Source: an uncultured Pelagibacteraceae bacterium (GTDB taxonomy: Bacteria > Pseudomonadota > Alphaproteobacteria > Pelagibacterales > Pelagibacteraceae). From it: DNA of 64,000 nucleotides. The stretch's first letter is position 1. Every line of letters starts with the position of its first letter. Location: positions 1 to 64,000 of the forward strand of contig CACEQK010000004.1 in NCBI GenBank assembly GCA_902561585.1. The letters are read 5' to 3'. The notes below the pieces were generated by a model. The model ran no database searches and had not been told where the DNA came from. It was given only the letters and a program-made list of their open reading frames with translations. Positions 55,431 through 64,000 of the stretch are shown here, in pieces. Both the position numbers and the translations under genes were made by a program.

Positions 55431-56204
55431 GAAAGTACTTAAATATTTTTTAAACTTCAATTTTATAAGATTTATTTTTTGATATTTTAAACTAAACCCT
55501 TGCTTTTTAAATAAGCTCTCATTTTTTTTTATCCAGCTTTTTTGTTCATTAATGAAAAGTTTGATATTTTTTTTTGAAAAATTTTCTTTATGTATTTGAT
55601 AATAAGCCAAGCCTTCTTGGATACACCCAATTTTATTTTTAAGACTTATTTTTAAGAAAAAATCAAAATCACCAATTATGTTATACATTTTGTTAAATTT
55701 TTTTTTTATCAAAATATTTCTTTTAATGCATACTGTTAAAATACCAATGCAATAGTTTTTAAGTATTTTATTAGTAATTCTTCCACTTGGTAAATTCGAA
55801 TTATATGCAATTTTTTTTTTCTTATCACGCACTGTATAGAAGTTAGAATAAACTATGTCGTACGATTTATTCTTTTTAAAAAAATTGATTTGTTTTTTCA
55901 ATTTATTTTTATTCCAATAATCATCTACGTCTAGAAAACAAATATAATTACCCTTCGCCTTCTTTATTGCCTTATTTCTTGCTTCGTAAAGAGTTAAAAA
56001 TTTTTTGGATTTAAATATTTTTATTCTTTTATCTCTATATGATTTAATTATTTTTTCACTATTATCAAAGGAAAGATTATTCCAAAAAATTATTTCCCAA
56101 TTTTTATAAGTTTGAGATAAAATACTTCGTATACAACGATTTAAATATTTCTCTCCATTGTGACAATTAACTATAACGCTTACTAAGAAAAAATTTTTTT
56201 TCAT
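55410..56204 (-). CDS. Glycosyltransferase family 2; stop codon lies inside tRNA-Val
   Basis: VSVIVNCHNGEKYLNRCIRSILSQTYKNWEIIFWNN, FLDVDDYW. Confidence 0.9.
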   Translation of the reverse strand: MKKNFFLVSVIVNCHNGEKYLNRCIRSILSQTYKNWEIIFWNNLSFDNSEKIIKSYRDKRIKIFKSKKFLTLYEARNKAIKKAKGNYICFLDVDDYWNKNKLKKQINFFKKNKSYDIVYSNFYTVRDKKKKIAYNSNLPSGRITNKILKNYCIGILTVCIKRNILIKKKFNKMYNIIGDFDFFLKISLKNKIGCIQEGLAYYQIHKENFSKKNIKLFINEQKSWIKKNESLFKKQGFSLKYQKINLIKLKFKKYLSTFGRVVQW

Positions 56205-56301
56205 AAACTAATTATTTAAATGCGTACCTTATTTTACTTAGAGTAATTGAAACTTTAAATTGATAATTTTGAAGATACTGGAAGAACAAGAAATTTTAAA
56301 G

Positions 56302-57255
56302 TTATAAAGCAGGTTTTTGATATTTTATTTTTATGGGATTGAATATCAAATTTATCTGATTTGCTAAACCTTGATCATATTTAGAAATGAATTCTATTTG
56401 CTCTATCCATGATTTAATCTCATTATTTGACATAGAAATAAAATCTCCTTTTCTTTTCGATCTATCAAATAAATAGGAATCCATACCATCAGCAGATCCG
56501 AAATGACAGTATATTGAATATTTAGTAACACTCTCAGGCGTGATAGCTTGGTAAGATCCTTTTTTATATTTAATCTCACTTAATTTTATTTTAGAAATTG
56601 GACTACCTCGATGTACAATACGACTATCAAAAATAACTGCTGAACCTATATCAGGATAAAGTCTTTTCGCATTTAAAAAAAACATAAAAAATTTTTCTGG
56701 AATGAAATTATAAATTTTTCTAAAATTTTTATGTATTAACATTATTATTTTTAAAGGAATACTTTTGATTTTTCTTAATAAAATTTTAAACTTTGTAAAA
56801 TTTTTATGAGAGGATTTTATAATATCAATACTGCCTCCATAATCTGTATTTTCTTGTAAATATAATCCAATTTTAGAAAAAAAATAATTTTCCTTAGCAA
56901 GAATATTATTGCAGTATTCATACCTTAGTTCACCACCACAATCTCTGTGCCATCCATGAAATTGTCTCAAATCAACATGATAATTTTTTTGAACTAAAAA
57001 ATTTGGTAAAACGGTAATTTTCGTTTTTGATTTTTGTTCTAATTCTTCTTTAACACTTACTAAAATATGATTTTTGTAAATGTTTAATAATTTTTTAATT
57101 AATTTTTCATTTTTAAATTCATTTATAAATAAGACTTCTTTTTTGTTCCTATCAAATTCTAAATCTAAATCATTTCTAATTAATTCTACCTCGTCATTAG
57201 TTAAAATTTGATTAATTATTAAGTAACCATGCTTTTTATATTCTTTTAAGGACAT
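56302..57255 (-). CDS. Phytanoyl-CoA dioxygenase (PhyH)-family 2OG oxygenase
   Basis: FHGWHRDCGG HxD, AVIFDSRIVHRGSP distal His, YKKHGYLIINQILTNDEV N-terminus. Confidence 0.75.
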   Translation of the reverse strand: MSLKEYKKHGYLIINQILTNDEVELIRNDLDLEFDRNKKEVLFINEFKNEKLIKKLLNIYKNHILVSVKEELEQKSKTKITVLPNFLVQKNYHVDLRQFHGWHRDCGGELRYEYCNNILAKENYFFSKIGLYLQENTDYGGSIDIIKSSHKNFTKFKILLRKIKSIPLKIIMLIHKNFRKIYNFIPEKFFMFFLNAKRLYPDIGSAVIFDSRIVHRGSPISKIKLSEIKYKKGSYQAITPESVTKYSIYCHFGSADGMDSYLFDRSKRKGDFISMSNNEIKSWIEQIEFISKYDQGLANQINLIFNPIKIKYQKPAL

Positions 57256-57311
57256 AATTTATCGTATCAATTAATCTTAATTTATTAAATATATTTAATT
57301 TTTCAACTAAT

Positions 57312-58634
57312 TTAAATATCAAAACTTTTTTTAAATGAATTTTTTTTTCCAAATTTGATAAGAGAACCTTTATATTTTAGGCTGTAATGATAAATACCTT
57401 TATCTATTTTTTTTACGATGATTTTTTTCCAAATTTTATTAGATGGGACATGAAATATGGGATCCTCACATATGTGAAAAACATCTTTGCCATTTTCAAG
57501 TATCTCTAAAATGACAGTAGATACACCTACTACTATACTTTCACCGTTATTTTTTTTTAAGTGGGATATTTTTTTTAAGTGATTTATATTCTCAATCAAT
57601 TTTTTATGAGAAGAAGAATATTTCATAAAAGGATGATTTATAACTTTAAATGAAAATTTAATCTTCAAAATATTATTAATCAAATGTCTGATTTTTAAAA
57701 AAGCCTTTTTTGGATCTCCAATTGAGTATGATAAGAAAATTTTGTTAGAAAATTTTTTTTTATTTTTTTTTTGAAATCTAAAAGAATTTTTAAGTATAAG
57801 TTTTTTTTTGGGCCATGCTAAATGGTGTTCCAAAATATTTTTCTGAGATTCTCCATTAGCTACTAACTTATCTGGCTCATAATACTTTTTAAAATAATAA
57901 TCTGTGGGTAATGGTGACAATGTAGAATGAATAAAGCCAAAAACTTTTATGTTCTTATTATTTTCTTTTAGTGTTTTGATGATCGCATGTTGATGGGGTT
58001 TAGACTCGAAAGGCATATAGACATTTGATATTTTATTTTTATTTAAAATTTTTTTTATTGTTAAATTCATATAATTGAAAAAAAGATAGTCAAAAATTTT
58101 CTTCTTAAAGAATGTTATTAAAACTAAGTTTTTGAAGAATAAAAAATAAAATCTTGGGTTAAATAGAAAAAAAATTTTTTCATTTTTTTGGATTACAATT
58201 ACATTACTCATGGATCTCAAATTAAAATTTTTTTTATCAAAATTTATTATTATCCAAAGTGTTTTTTTTGAAGAATTTATCTCAGTAGAAAAATATTGAT
58301 CAAATAACTTTTTTTTTTCTAAATTTTCTGAATTTGAATAAGTAATAATTAAATTCTTATATTTATCTCCTAAGATTTTTCCTTTTGTTATATAGTGTAA
58401 ACTGTCTTTAATAGAATATTCTAAAGCAAATCTTAAATAATTATATATTTCTTCTAAAAAATTTGTGTTTAAGCCTAATATTTTTTTTAAACACCATTTG
58501 CCATAATTATCTGACCAGCTAGCAAAGTAATAAAATTCACTTAATGATTTTTCTTTATCTAATTTGTTTTTACTAAAAAAAAGTTTCCTTATTCTTCTTA
58601 AAATTTTTTCCTGATCATAATAAATTCTAGACAT
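57312..58634 (-). CDS. Putative surface-carbohydrate/capsule glycosyltransferase (GT-B-like), uncharacterised
   Basis: MPFESKPHQHAIIKTLKENNKNIKVFGFIHSTLSPLPTDYYFK, VGVSTVILEILENGKDVFHICEDP. Confidence 0.45.
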   Translation of the reverse strand: MSRIYYDQEKILRRIRKLFFSKNKLDKEKSLSEFYYFASWSDNYGKWCLKKILGLNTNFLEEIYNYLRFALEYSIKDSLHYITKGKILGDKYKNLIITYSNSENLEKKKLFDQYFSTEINSSKKTLWIIINFDKKNFNLRSMSNVIVIQKNEKIFFLFNPRFYFLFFKNLVLITFFKKKIFDYLFFNYMNLTIKKILNKNKISNVYMPFESKPHQHAIIKTLKENNKNIKVFGFIHSTLSPLPTDYYFKKYYEPDKLVANGESQKNILEHHLAWPKKKLILKNSFRFQKKNKKKFSNKIFLSYSIGDPKKAFLKIRHLINNILKIKFSFKVINHPFMKYSSSHKKLIENINHLKKISHLKKNNGESIVVGVSTVILEILENGKDVFHICEDPIFHVPSNKIWKKIIVKKIDKGIYHYSLKYKGSLIKFGKKNSFKKSFDI

Positions 58635-58677
58635 TATTTTTTAATTAATTAACAATATTTTTTATTATATTTTTCTT

Positions 58678-60264
58678 TTATATTTTTTTAAGATTGTAAC
58701 TTGTAGGAGTAATGCTTTTTAATTTAACATAAGAGTGATGCTTTTTAAGAAATAATAAAAAATCATTCATCTCCAAATCTAAATTTTTTCTTTTTTTATA
58801 CCCGTCAAATCCTGCAAGAAAAATATTTTTAGCTTTTCCTATATGGCATAAGGCCAGTGCATAACTTATCGCTAAATTATTTGGAATTTCACAGTATTTC
58901 CCGAATGGTTTAAATCTCTCACGTTTTACAATCATGCCATAATTTTTTATTTTTTTTGGAAATTTTTTTTGCATTAATTTATTAACTCTTGTTTCTGGTA
59001 AGATAGTTTTATTAGCAAAATTAAGATATTTTTTATAGTCAATCATAATTCTAGACTCATTACATGCTAAATAATATTTTATATATTTATCATTAATATG
59101 CTTATTTATGTTTAATGAAAGAACTTGGCATTGCTTTTTTTTGATGAAATTTATTATTTTATTATGATTTTTTTTAATTGAATTTCCTTGCCCTAAAATT
59201 AAAATATTTTTTTTATTACACCATTCTTTTGCATTCCAACAATCTCTGAAATTTAATTTGTCATTTACAATATTTTGTAATCTGATTGGATTAAATGAAC
59301 TAGATTTAATCTTAGAAAGTTGATTTATTATCTTTACAATTTCTTTTTTGTTATATCTTTTATCAGCGAGAATTACTTGGATATAACTTGGATGGATATT
59401 TTTTTTAGCTGAAAGATAATAGAAGTGAGATTTGCCCCAGTTATATTTTAATTTTAGCTTTTGAAAATCTGTTTTAGCTAATTTTTCAATAGTAGAAAAA
59501 TTATAATTGTTTATTTTATTTGATGAAAGATATTTCAATATTTCCTCCGTTTTCAAATTTCCCGCTCCTCTTCCCATTCCTTGAATGGTACTATCAATCC
59601 ATTTTGCGCCTTCCGCATTCGCCGTTAAACAATTTTTAAATGCAAGACCACAATTGTCATGCGCATGAAAACCAAAATCTCTATTCCAATTATTATTAAT
59701 TACTCTACATATACTTCTTATGCTCTTTGGATTTAAATTTCCGAATGAATCTGCAAAATAAAAGACATCTACTGCATTGGTTTTTTCTAAAATTGCAAGA
59801 GTTTTTTTCAATTCTCTATTAGTTACTCTATCAATTTGCATCAAGTTTAGAATCATTTTGTATCCATAATTTTTTAGAATTTTTATATATGGAATTAATT
59901 TATCAATATCTTTCAAATGTGCTGCAATTCTTATAATTGAAATCTTAGAAAATTTTTTCTTTATAAAATGTTTTTTAATTAATTTTTTATGATTTTTTTC
60001 ATGTAAAAAGTCAGCACCATTTATCATAATTGCTAACGATAAATTTTTTTTAAATTTTAATTTTTTTATTAAATTTTCATTAGTAATGCTAAATTTCCCA
60101 AAATTATTTTTTGTTAAAAATCTAAATCCAACTTCAACAATATCAACGTTTGAGTCGTTAATGCTTTTAACATATCTTTTTACTAGACTATCTGAAAAAT
60201 CCCAATTATTGTAATAACCACCGTCTCTAAAAGTGCAATCTAAGATCTTGATATTATTTTTCAT
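58678..60264 (-). CDS. DRE-TIM/HMGL-like aldolase with C-terminal Rossmann-like extension (ORF extends to 60303)
   Basis: KILDCTFRDGGYYNNWDF, GFHAHDNCGLAFKNCL, DSTIQGMGRGAGNLKTEE; C-terminal ILILGQGNSI...NNLAISYALALCHIGKAKNIFLAGFDGY. Confidence 0.75.
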   Translation of the reverse strand: MKNNIKILDCTFRDGGYYNNWDFSDSLVKRYVKSINDSNVDIVEVGFRFLTKNNFGKFSITNENLIKKLKFKKNLSLAIMINGADFLHEKNHKKLIKKHFIKKKFSKISIIRIAAHLKDIDKLIPYIKILKNYGYKMILNLMQIDRVTNRELKKTLAILEKTNAVDVFYFADSFGNLNPKSIRSICRVINNNWNRDFGFHAHDNCGLAFKNCLTANAEGAKWIDSTIQGMGRGAGNLKTEEILKYLSSNKINNYNFSTIEKLAKTDFQKLKLKYNWGKSHFYYLSAKKNIHPSYIQVILADKRYNKKEIVKIINQLSKIKSSSFNPIRLQNIVNDKLNFRDCWNAKEWCNKKNILILGQGNSIKKNHNKIINFIKKKQCQVLSLNINKHINDKYIKYYLACNESRIMIDYKKYLNFANKTILPETRVNKLMQKKFPKKIKNYGMIVKRERFKPFGKYCEIPNNLAISYALALCHIGKAKNIFLAGFDGYKKRKNLDLEMNDFLLFLKKHHSYVKLKSITPTSYNLKKI

Positions 60265-60271
60265 ATACATA

Positions 60272-61210
60272 TTATTTTTTATTTTCATCAAGCCAGATAT
60301 CAAACTTTTTCAATCCTATTTTTAAATTAGTTTTTGGAAAAAATTTTAAATCTTTTTTTATTTTTGAGATATCCGAATAACAGCCTAAAAAGTCACCTGG
60401 AGTACCTTTTCTAACTTTAATATTTAGTTTCTTATTAATTGTATCAGAAATTATTTTAAATAGTTGGATTAAAGTTACTTTTGAACCCGAGCCTAAATTA
60501 TAAATTTTGTTAAAATTTTTCTTATCTAAAGCAATTTTATACCAGGCTTCAACCACATCATCTATATATATAAAATCGCGAAACCTTTTTAAACTTCCTT
60601 TAACATTTAATGTTGGATTATTCTTAGCCATGTTGAGAAAAATACTTATCATTCCTAGATTTGGATTATTTGGGTCTTGGCCAGGGCCATAAACATTAAA
60701 CATTCTTAAAATATTCCACTTTATGTTTAAATGAGAAGCGTAAATTTTTAAATAATTTTCAGCAGCAAACTTTGAAATAGAAAGCAATGACTTAGGATCA
60801 CAATTAGATGTCTCTTTTAATTTTGGTGTTAATTTGTTTTCTTGATAAACGTTAAAAGAGGATGCGAAGACAATTTTTTTAATTTTTTTCATACTTGCGA
60901 AGTTTATGATATTTATCATGCCTAAAATATTTTTTTTTAAATCATCTTGTGGATTTTTAAATGAAAGCGCTGCTGATGGTTGTCCAGCGCAATGAAGTAA
61001 AACTGAATTAGGTTTTACTTTAACTTTTTTTAATGATTCAATTGAAGTAATGTTTGTTTTAAAAAATTTTGTTTTTTTTAATATTTCTTTTCTAAATTTG
61101 TATTTGGAAACATTAATATCTAAAGTGGTAACATGATGACCTTTTGATAAAAATTTTTTAGCTAGATTACAACCTAAAAAACCACTTCCACCTGTAACGA
61201 TTATATTCAT
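60272..61210 (-). CDS. NAD-dependent epimerase/dehydratase (extended SDR)
   Basis: IVTGGSGFLGCNLAKKF, RMFNVYGPGQDP, RFRDFIYIDDVVEA. Confidence 0.9.
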   Translation of the reverse strand: MNIIVTGGSGFLGCNLAKKFLSKGHHVTTLDINVSKYKFRKEILKKTKFFKTNITSIESLKKVKVKPNSVLLHCAGQPSAALSFKNPQDDLKKNILGMINIINFASMKKIKKIVFASSFNVYQENKLTPKLKETSNCDPKSLLSISKFAAENYLKIYASHLNIKWNILRMFNVYGPGQDPNNPNLGMISIFLNMAKNNPTLNVKGSLKRFRDFIYIDDVVEAWYKIALDKKNFNKIYNLGSGSKVTLIQLFKIISDTINKKLNIKVRKGTPGDFLGCYSDISKIKKDLKFFPKTNLKIGLKKFDIWLDENKK

Positions 61211-62283
61211 TTTAAGATCTCTAATTTAATTATCTTAAAAAGTTTTTTCATTGTTTTTATTGAACCGCATGTCACTAATATACAATTTTCTAAATCTCCT
61301 GAATAATTTGACTTAACATAAATCTTAAATTTTTTAAATTTTTTAAGAACGTTATTAAATATTTGCTTCTTTTTGAAACATATCAATAGAAAATTTGCTT
61401 TTCCACCAATTACCTCTACTCCTATGTTTTGAAGATTATTTTTGAAATAGTTTCTTCCTTTAATAACTTTCTCATTGTATTTTTTAATCTTATTAAAGTT
61501 TTTTATAAAATAACTGACGACTTTATCAGTCAAATAATTGCTTTCATAAGACAATCTATATGAATTTAAAATTTTAATCATATTACGATGAGCCAAAACA
61601 TATCCAAATCTTATAGAGGGTAACCCAAAAGCTTTTGATAGAGTTCTCAAAACAATGACATGCTCATTTTGTAAACATAATTTAGCTGAAGTTTCGGACC
61701 CAAACATCTCATATGCTTCGTCCACTATTAGTAAAATTTTTTTCTTTTTGCATAATCTTGATATTTTTCTCATCTCTTTAAGAGAAATATTGTCTTCAAT
61801 TGGTTGATTAGGGTTTGGAATAAAAAGTATTTTTATTTTTCCATCACTTATTATTTTGTATAATAATTTTTTTTCTAACTTAAAATTTTTATATCCGATA
61901 TTTATAATTTTTGTTTTGAATAATTTACTATATACTGCATACATTGCATATGTAGGACTTAAAACAGCAACATTATCTCCATGATTAGTAAAAATTTCAA
62001 ATATACTTTTGATACTTCCATCTATTCCCGATGTAATTAAAATATTTTCTTTTTTGTATTTTAAAAAATTTGATAAGATATTATATATTTGAGTTTGATC
62101 AGGATATTTTCCTAAATCATAGTCTTTACTATTCTTGAATATTTTTAATAGAATATTTTTTTCGAAATTTTCTACTCTCTCATTCCTATTTAGCCTGGTG
62201 CCTTTGGCAAGATCTCTATTTTCAGGAATTCTAATACGTTCTATAATATTTATATTTTTTTTTTTAAATATAAAATTTTTCAT
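61207..62283 (-). CDS. PLP-dependent aminotransferase, histidinol-phosphate aminotransferase-like
   Basis: LFIPNPNQPIED, LLIVDEAYEMFG, VLRTLSKAFGLPSIRFGYVLA. Confidence 0.88.
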   Translation of the reverse strand: MKNFIFKKKNINIIERIRIPENRDLAKGTRLNRNERVENFEKNILLKIFKNSKDYDLGKYPDQTQIYNILSNFLKYKKENILITSGIDGSIKSIFEIFTNHGDNVAVLSPTYAMYAVYSKLFKTKIINIGYKNFKLEKKLLYKIISDGKIKILFIPNPNQPIEDNISLKEMRKISRLCKKKKILLIVDEAYEMFGSETSAKLCLQNEHVIVLRTLSKAFGLPSIRFGYVLAHRNMIKILNSYRLSYESNYLTDKVVSYFIKNFNKIKKYNEKVIKGRNYFKNNLQNIGVEVIGGKANFLLICFKKKQIFNNVLKKFKKFKIYVKSNYSGDLENCILVTCGSIKTMKKLFKIIKLEILK

Positions 62284-62318
62284 TTTTATTTTTTATCTTT
62301 TATTTTTTATTTTTTATT
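62284..62318. repeat. Five tandem copies of a heptad (ttttatt; second copy ttttatc)
   Basis: Plus strand ttttatt ttttatc ttttatt ttttatt ttttatt immediately before cat at 62281. Confidence 0.9.
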
Positions 62319-63037
62319 TCTAAAAAATTTTCTACTATTTTAATATCACTTTTTGTGTCAACTGCTATACTTGATTTGGATAAGAGTATCATTTTTATTG
62401 GTATGCCTAGCTCAAAAAATCTTAAGATTTCTATGTCTTCTAATTTTTCTAAATTACTTTTTTTTCCAAAATCTTTAAATCTTTTTAATTGATAATTATT
62501 GAAAGCATAAATACATACTTGTTTGAGGTAATTTATTTTTTTTTTGATTTCCTTTTTTCCTGGGATAACAGATCTTGATATGTAAACGAGTTCAGATTTA
62601 TTGTTTAAGACTACTTTTGGTACATTGGTGTTTTTTTCATTATTTTTTTTGGAGATTGCTGTATATCCACAGATTACATGATTGGGAAATTTTTTTTTTG
62701 CATCAATTATCTTTTTAATATCTGCTTTTTTAATTGTGGGTTCGTCACCCTGAACATTAATAATAATTTTTGATTTAATTTTATTATTTGCCTCTGCAAT
62801 CCTATCTGTGCCAGTTGGACAATTGGGAGAGGTCATTATTGCATTAAATTTATTGACTTCTACAAACTTTTTTATTTTTTTATTATCTGTTGCTACAAAT
62901 ATTTTTTTTTTATTTAAAACACCACTACAGATTTCTAAAACTCTTAATATCATTTCTTTTTTATAAATTTTTGCTAGGGGTTTTCCTGGAAACCTAGATG
63001 AATTAAATCTAGCAGGGATAATAATGACTTTTTTCAT
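62300..63037 (-). CDS. KdsB-like cytidylyltransferase (CMP-sugar/acid synthetase)
   Basis: IIIPARFNSSRFPGKPLAKI, CPTGTDRIAEA, INVQGDEPTI. Confidence 0.88.
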   Translation of the reverse strand: MKKVIIIPARFNSSRFPGKPLAKIYKKEMILRVLEICSGVLNKKKIFVATDNKKIKKFVEVNKFNAIMTSPNCPTGTDRIAEANNKIKSKIIINVQGDEPTIKKADIKKIIDAKKKFPNHVICGYTAISKKNNEKNTNVPKVVLNNKSELVYISRSVIPGKKEIKKKINYLKQVCIYAFNNYQLKRFKDFGKKSNLEKLEDIEILRFFELGIPIKMILLSKSSIAVDTKSDIKIVENFLEIKNKK

Positions 63038-63042
63038 AAAAT

Positions 63043-64000
63043 TTATTTATTCTTTATTAATATTCCATCATTTGCCATATAAATCTTGTCACAAATATTA
63101 AGGTTATCCGATCTATGAGAAATAATTATTACTGTTTTTTTTGTTTTAAGTTTTTTTATATTTTCAATTATTATTTTTTCATTTTCTTTATCTAAAGCAT
63201 TAGTTGCTTCATCAAATATAAATATTTCTCTGTCACAGTATATTGACCTTGCGATGCCAATTCTTTGTTTTTGACCAGATGAAAGTTGCTTAATCGATGA
63301 GCCTATAAAAGTATCAACGCCTCTATCCAAGGTTTCTATAAATTTTTCTAATCTTGCAAATTTAATTGATTCTTTCATTTTCTTTTCAGAAAAATTTGAG
63401 CCTGAACCAAAAATAATATTATCTTTTACTGTACCTTCGATTAAAAAAGTATCTTGAGAAGCTATTGAAAATAAATTTATATATTTTCTAGAAATTTCTA
63501 AATTATTAATTTCATTTTCATCAACAAGAATTTTTCCTTTATCTATTTTTAAAAGATTAATTAAAATATTGATTAAAGTAGTTTTCCCAGATCCACTTTC
63601 CCCATAAATTCCAATAAAATCAAATTTATTAATTTTTAAATTAAGGTTTTTTATTAAATTTTTTTCATTTGTATAATTAAAATCAATATTTTTTAATTCG
63701 ATTGTTTTGTTAAATGGCAGATGAATGTTATTTTTAAAAAACAAATTTTTTTCTTTTAAGTCGTGAAATTCTAAAATTTTTGGTATAGAGGGTTGGCCAT
63801 ATTTTAAAGATTGGTATGCTGCAAAAATTTTATTAAATGATGGAACAAGTCTATAAGAAACAACAAGATAAAAACTTAGAGTTATAATTATACTTTCGTA
63901 AGACTGGCCTGAATAATCCAAAATTAAAATTATAAAAATGAAAATAAGTATAAGTGATTGCTCTAAAAATATCTTTGGTAGATGAATGACAAAGTTATTT
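63043..64000 (-). CDS. ABC transporter with ATPase domain (lipid/glycan flippase-like), N-terminal part beyond window
   Basis: GIYGESGSGKTTLINILINLL Walker A, LSSGQKQRIGIARSIY, IFIFDEATNALD. Confidence 0.88.
   Translation of the reverse strand, partial: NNFVIHLPKIFLEQSLILIFIFIILILDYSGQSYESIIITLSFYLVVSYRLVPSFNKIFAAYQSLKYGQPSIPKILEFHDLKEKNLFFKNNIHLPFNKTIELKNIDFNYTNEKNLIKNLNLKINKFDFIGIYGESGSGKTTLINILINLLKIDKGKILVDENEINNLEISRKYINLFSIASQDTFLIEGTVKDNIIFGSGSNFSEKKMKESIKFARLEKFIETLDRGVDTFIGSSIKQLSSGQKQRIGIARSIYCDREIFIFDEATNALDKENEKIIIENIKKLKTKKTVIIISHRSDNLNICDKIYMANDGILIKNK

Overview
This is a low-GC, gene-dense alphaproteobacterial window. Gene content, order and compactness match SAR11/Pelagibacter (inference). 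About 1-54 kb is core genome: prpE (partial), pyrC-like, ygfZ, nadA/nadC, ppdK, glyQS, aroC, dxs/ispA/xseB, rluD, rpoH, purA, thiD, glmM, folP, ftsH, tilS, tol-pal, ruvC, yebC, tkt-pgk-fba, efp, suhB, rpmE, trcR-like, rpsU, cspA, typA, pntAB, rpmJ and 5S rRNA. There are two accessory, surface-related regions. The first (about 19.75-23.28 kb) holds a 2OG-oxygenase-like protein, a GT17-like protein, a putative glycosyltransferase and an SGNH-like protein, and ends at tRNA-Arg. The second (54.4 kb to the window end) is a polysaccharide region starting beside an orphan 5S rRNA, the position of SAR11 hypervariable region 2. Main observations: (1) rpsU (S21) is missing from the ORF track and appears to use an ATT start codon behind a strong Shine-Dalgarno; (2) several stable RNAs abut or overlap coding sequences (fMet/typA 1 nt, 5S/rpmJ 11 nt, Leu/sORF 15 nt, tRNA-Val sense overlap, tRNA-Arg antisense overlap); (3) the surface region has a cassette of DRE-TIM aldolase fused to an unknown C-terminal domain, epimerase, PLP aminotransferase and KdsB-like cytidylyltransferase, suggesting an undescribed CMP-activated sugar or acid; (4) a 5-copy heptad tandem repeat spans the kdsB-like/aminotransferase junction. 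No CRISPR, IS or prophage was seen. No searches were run; all calls come from reading the sequence.
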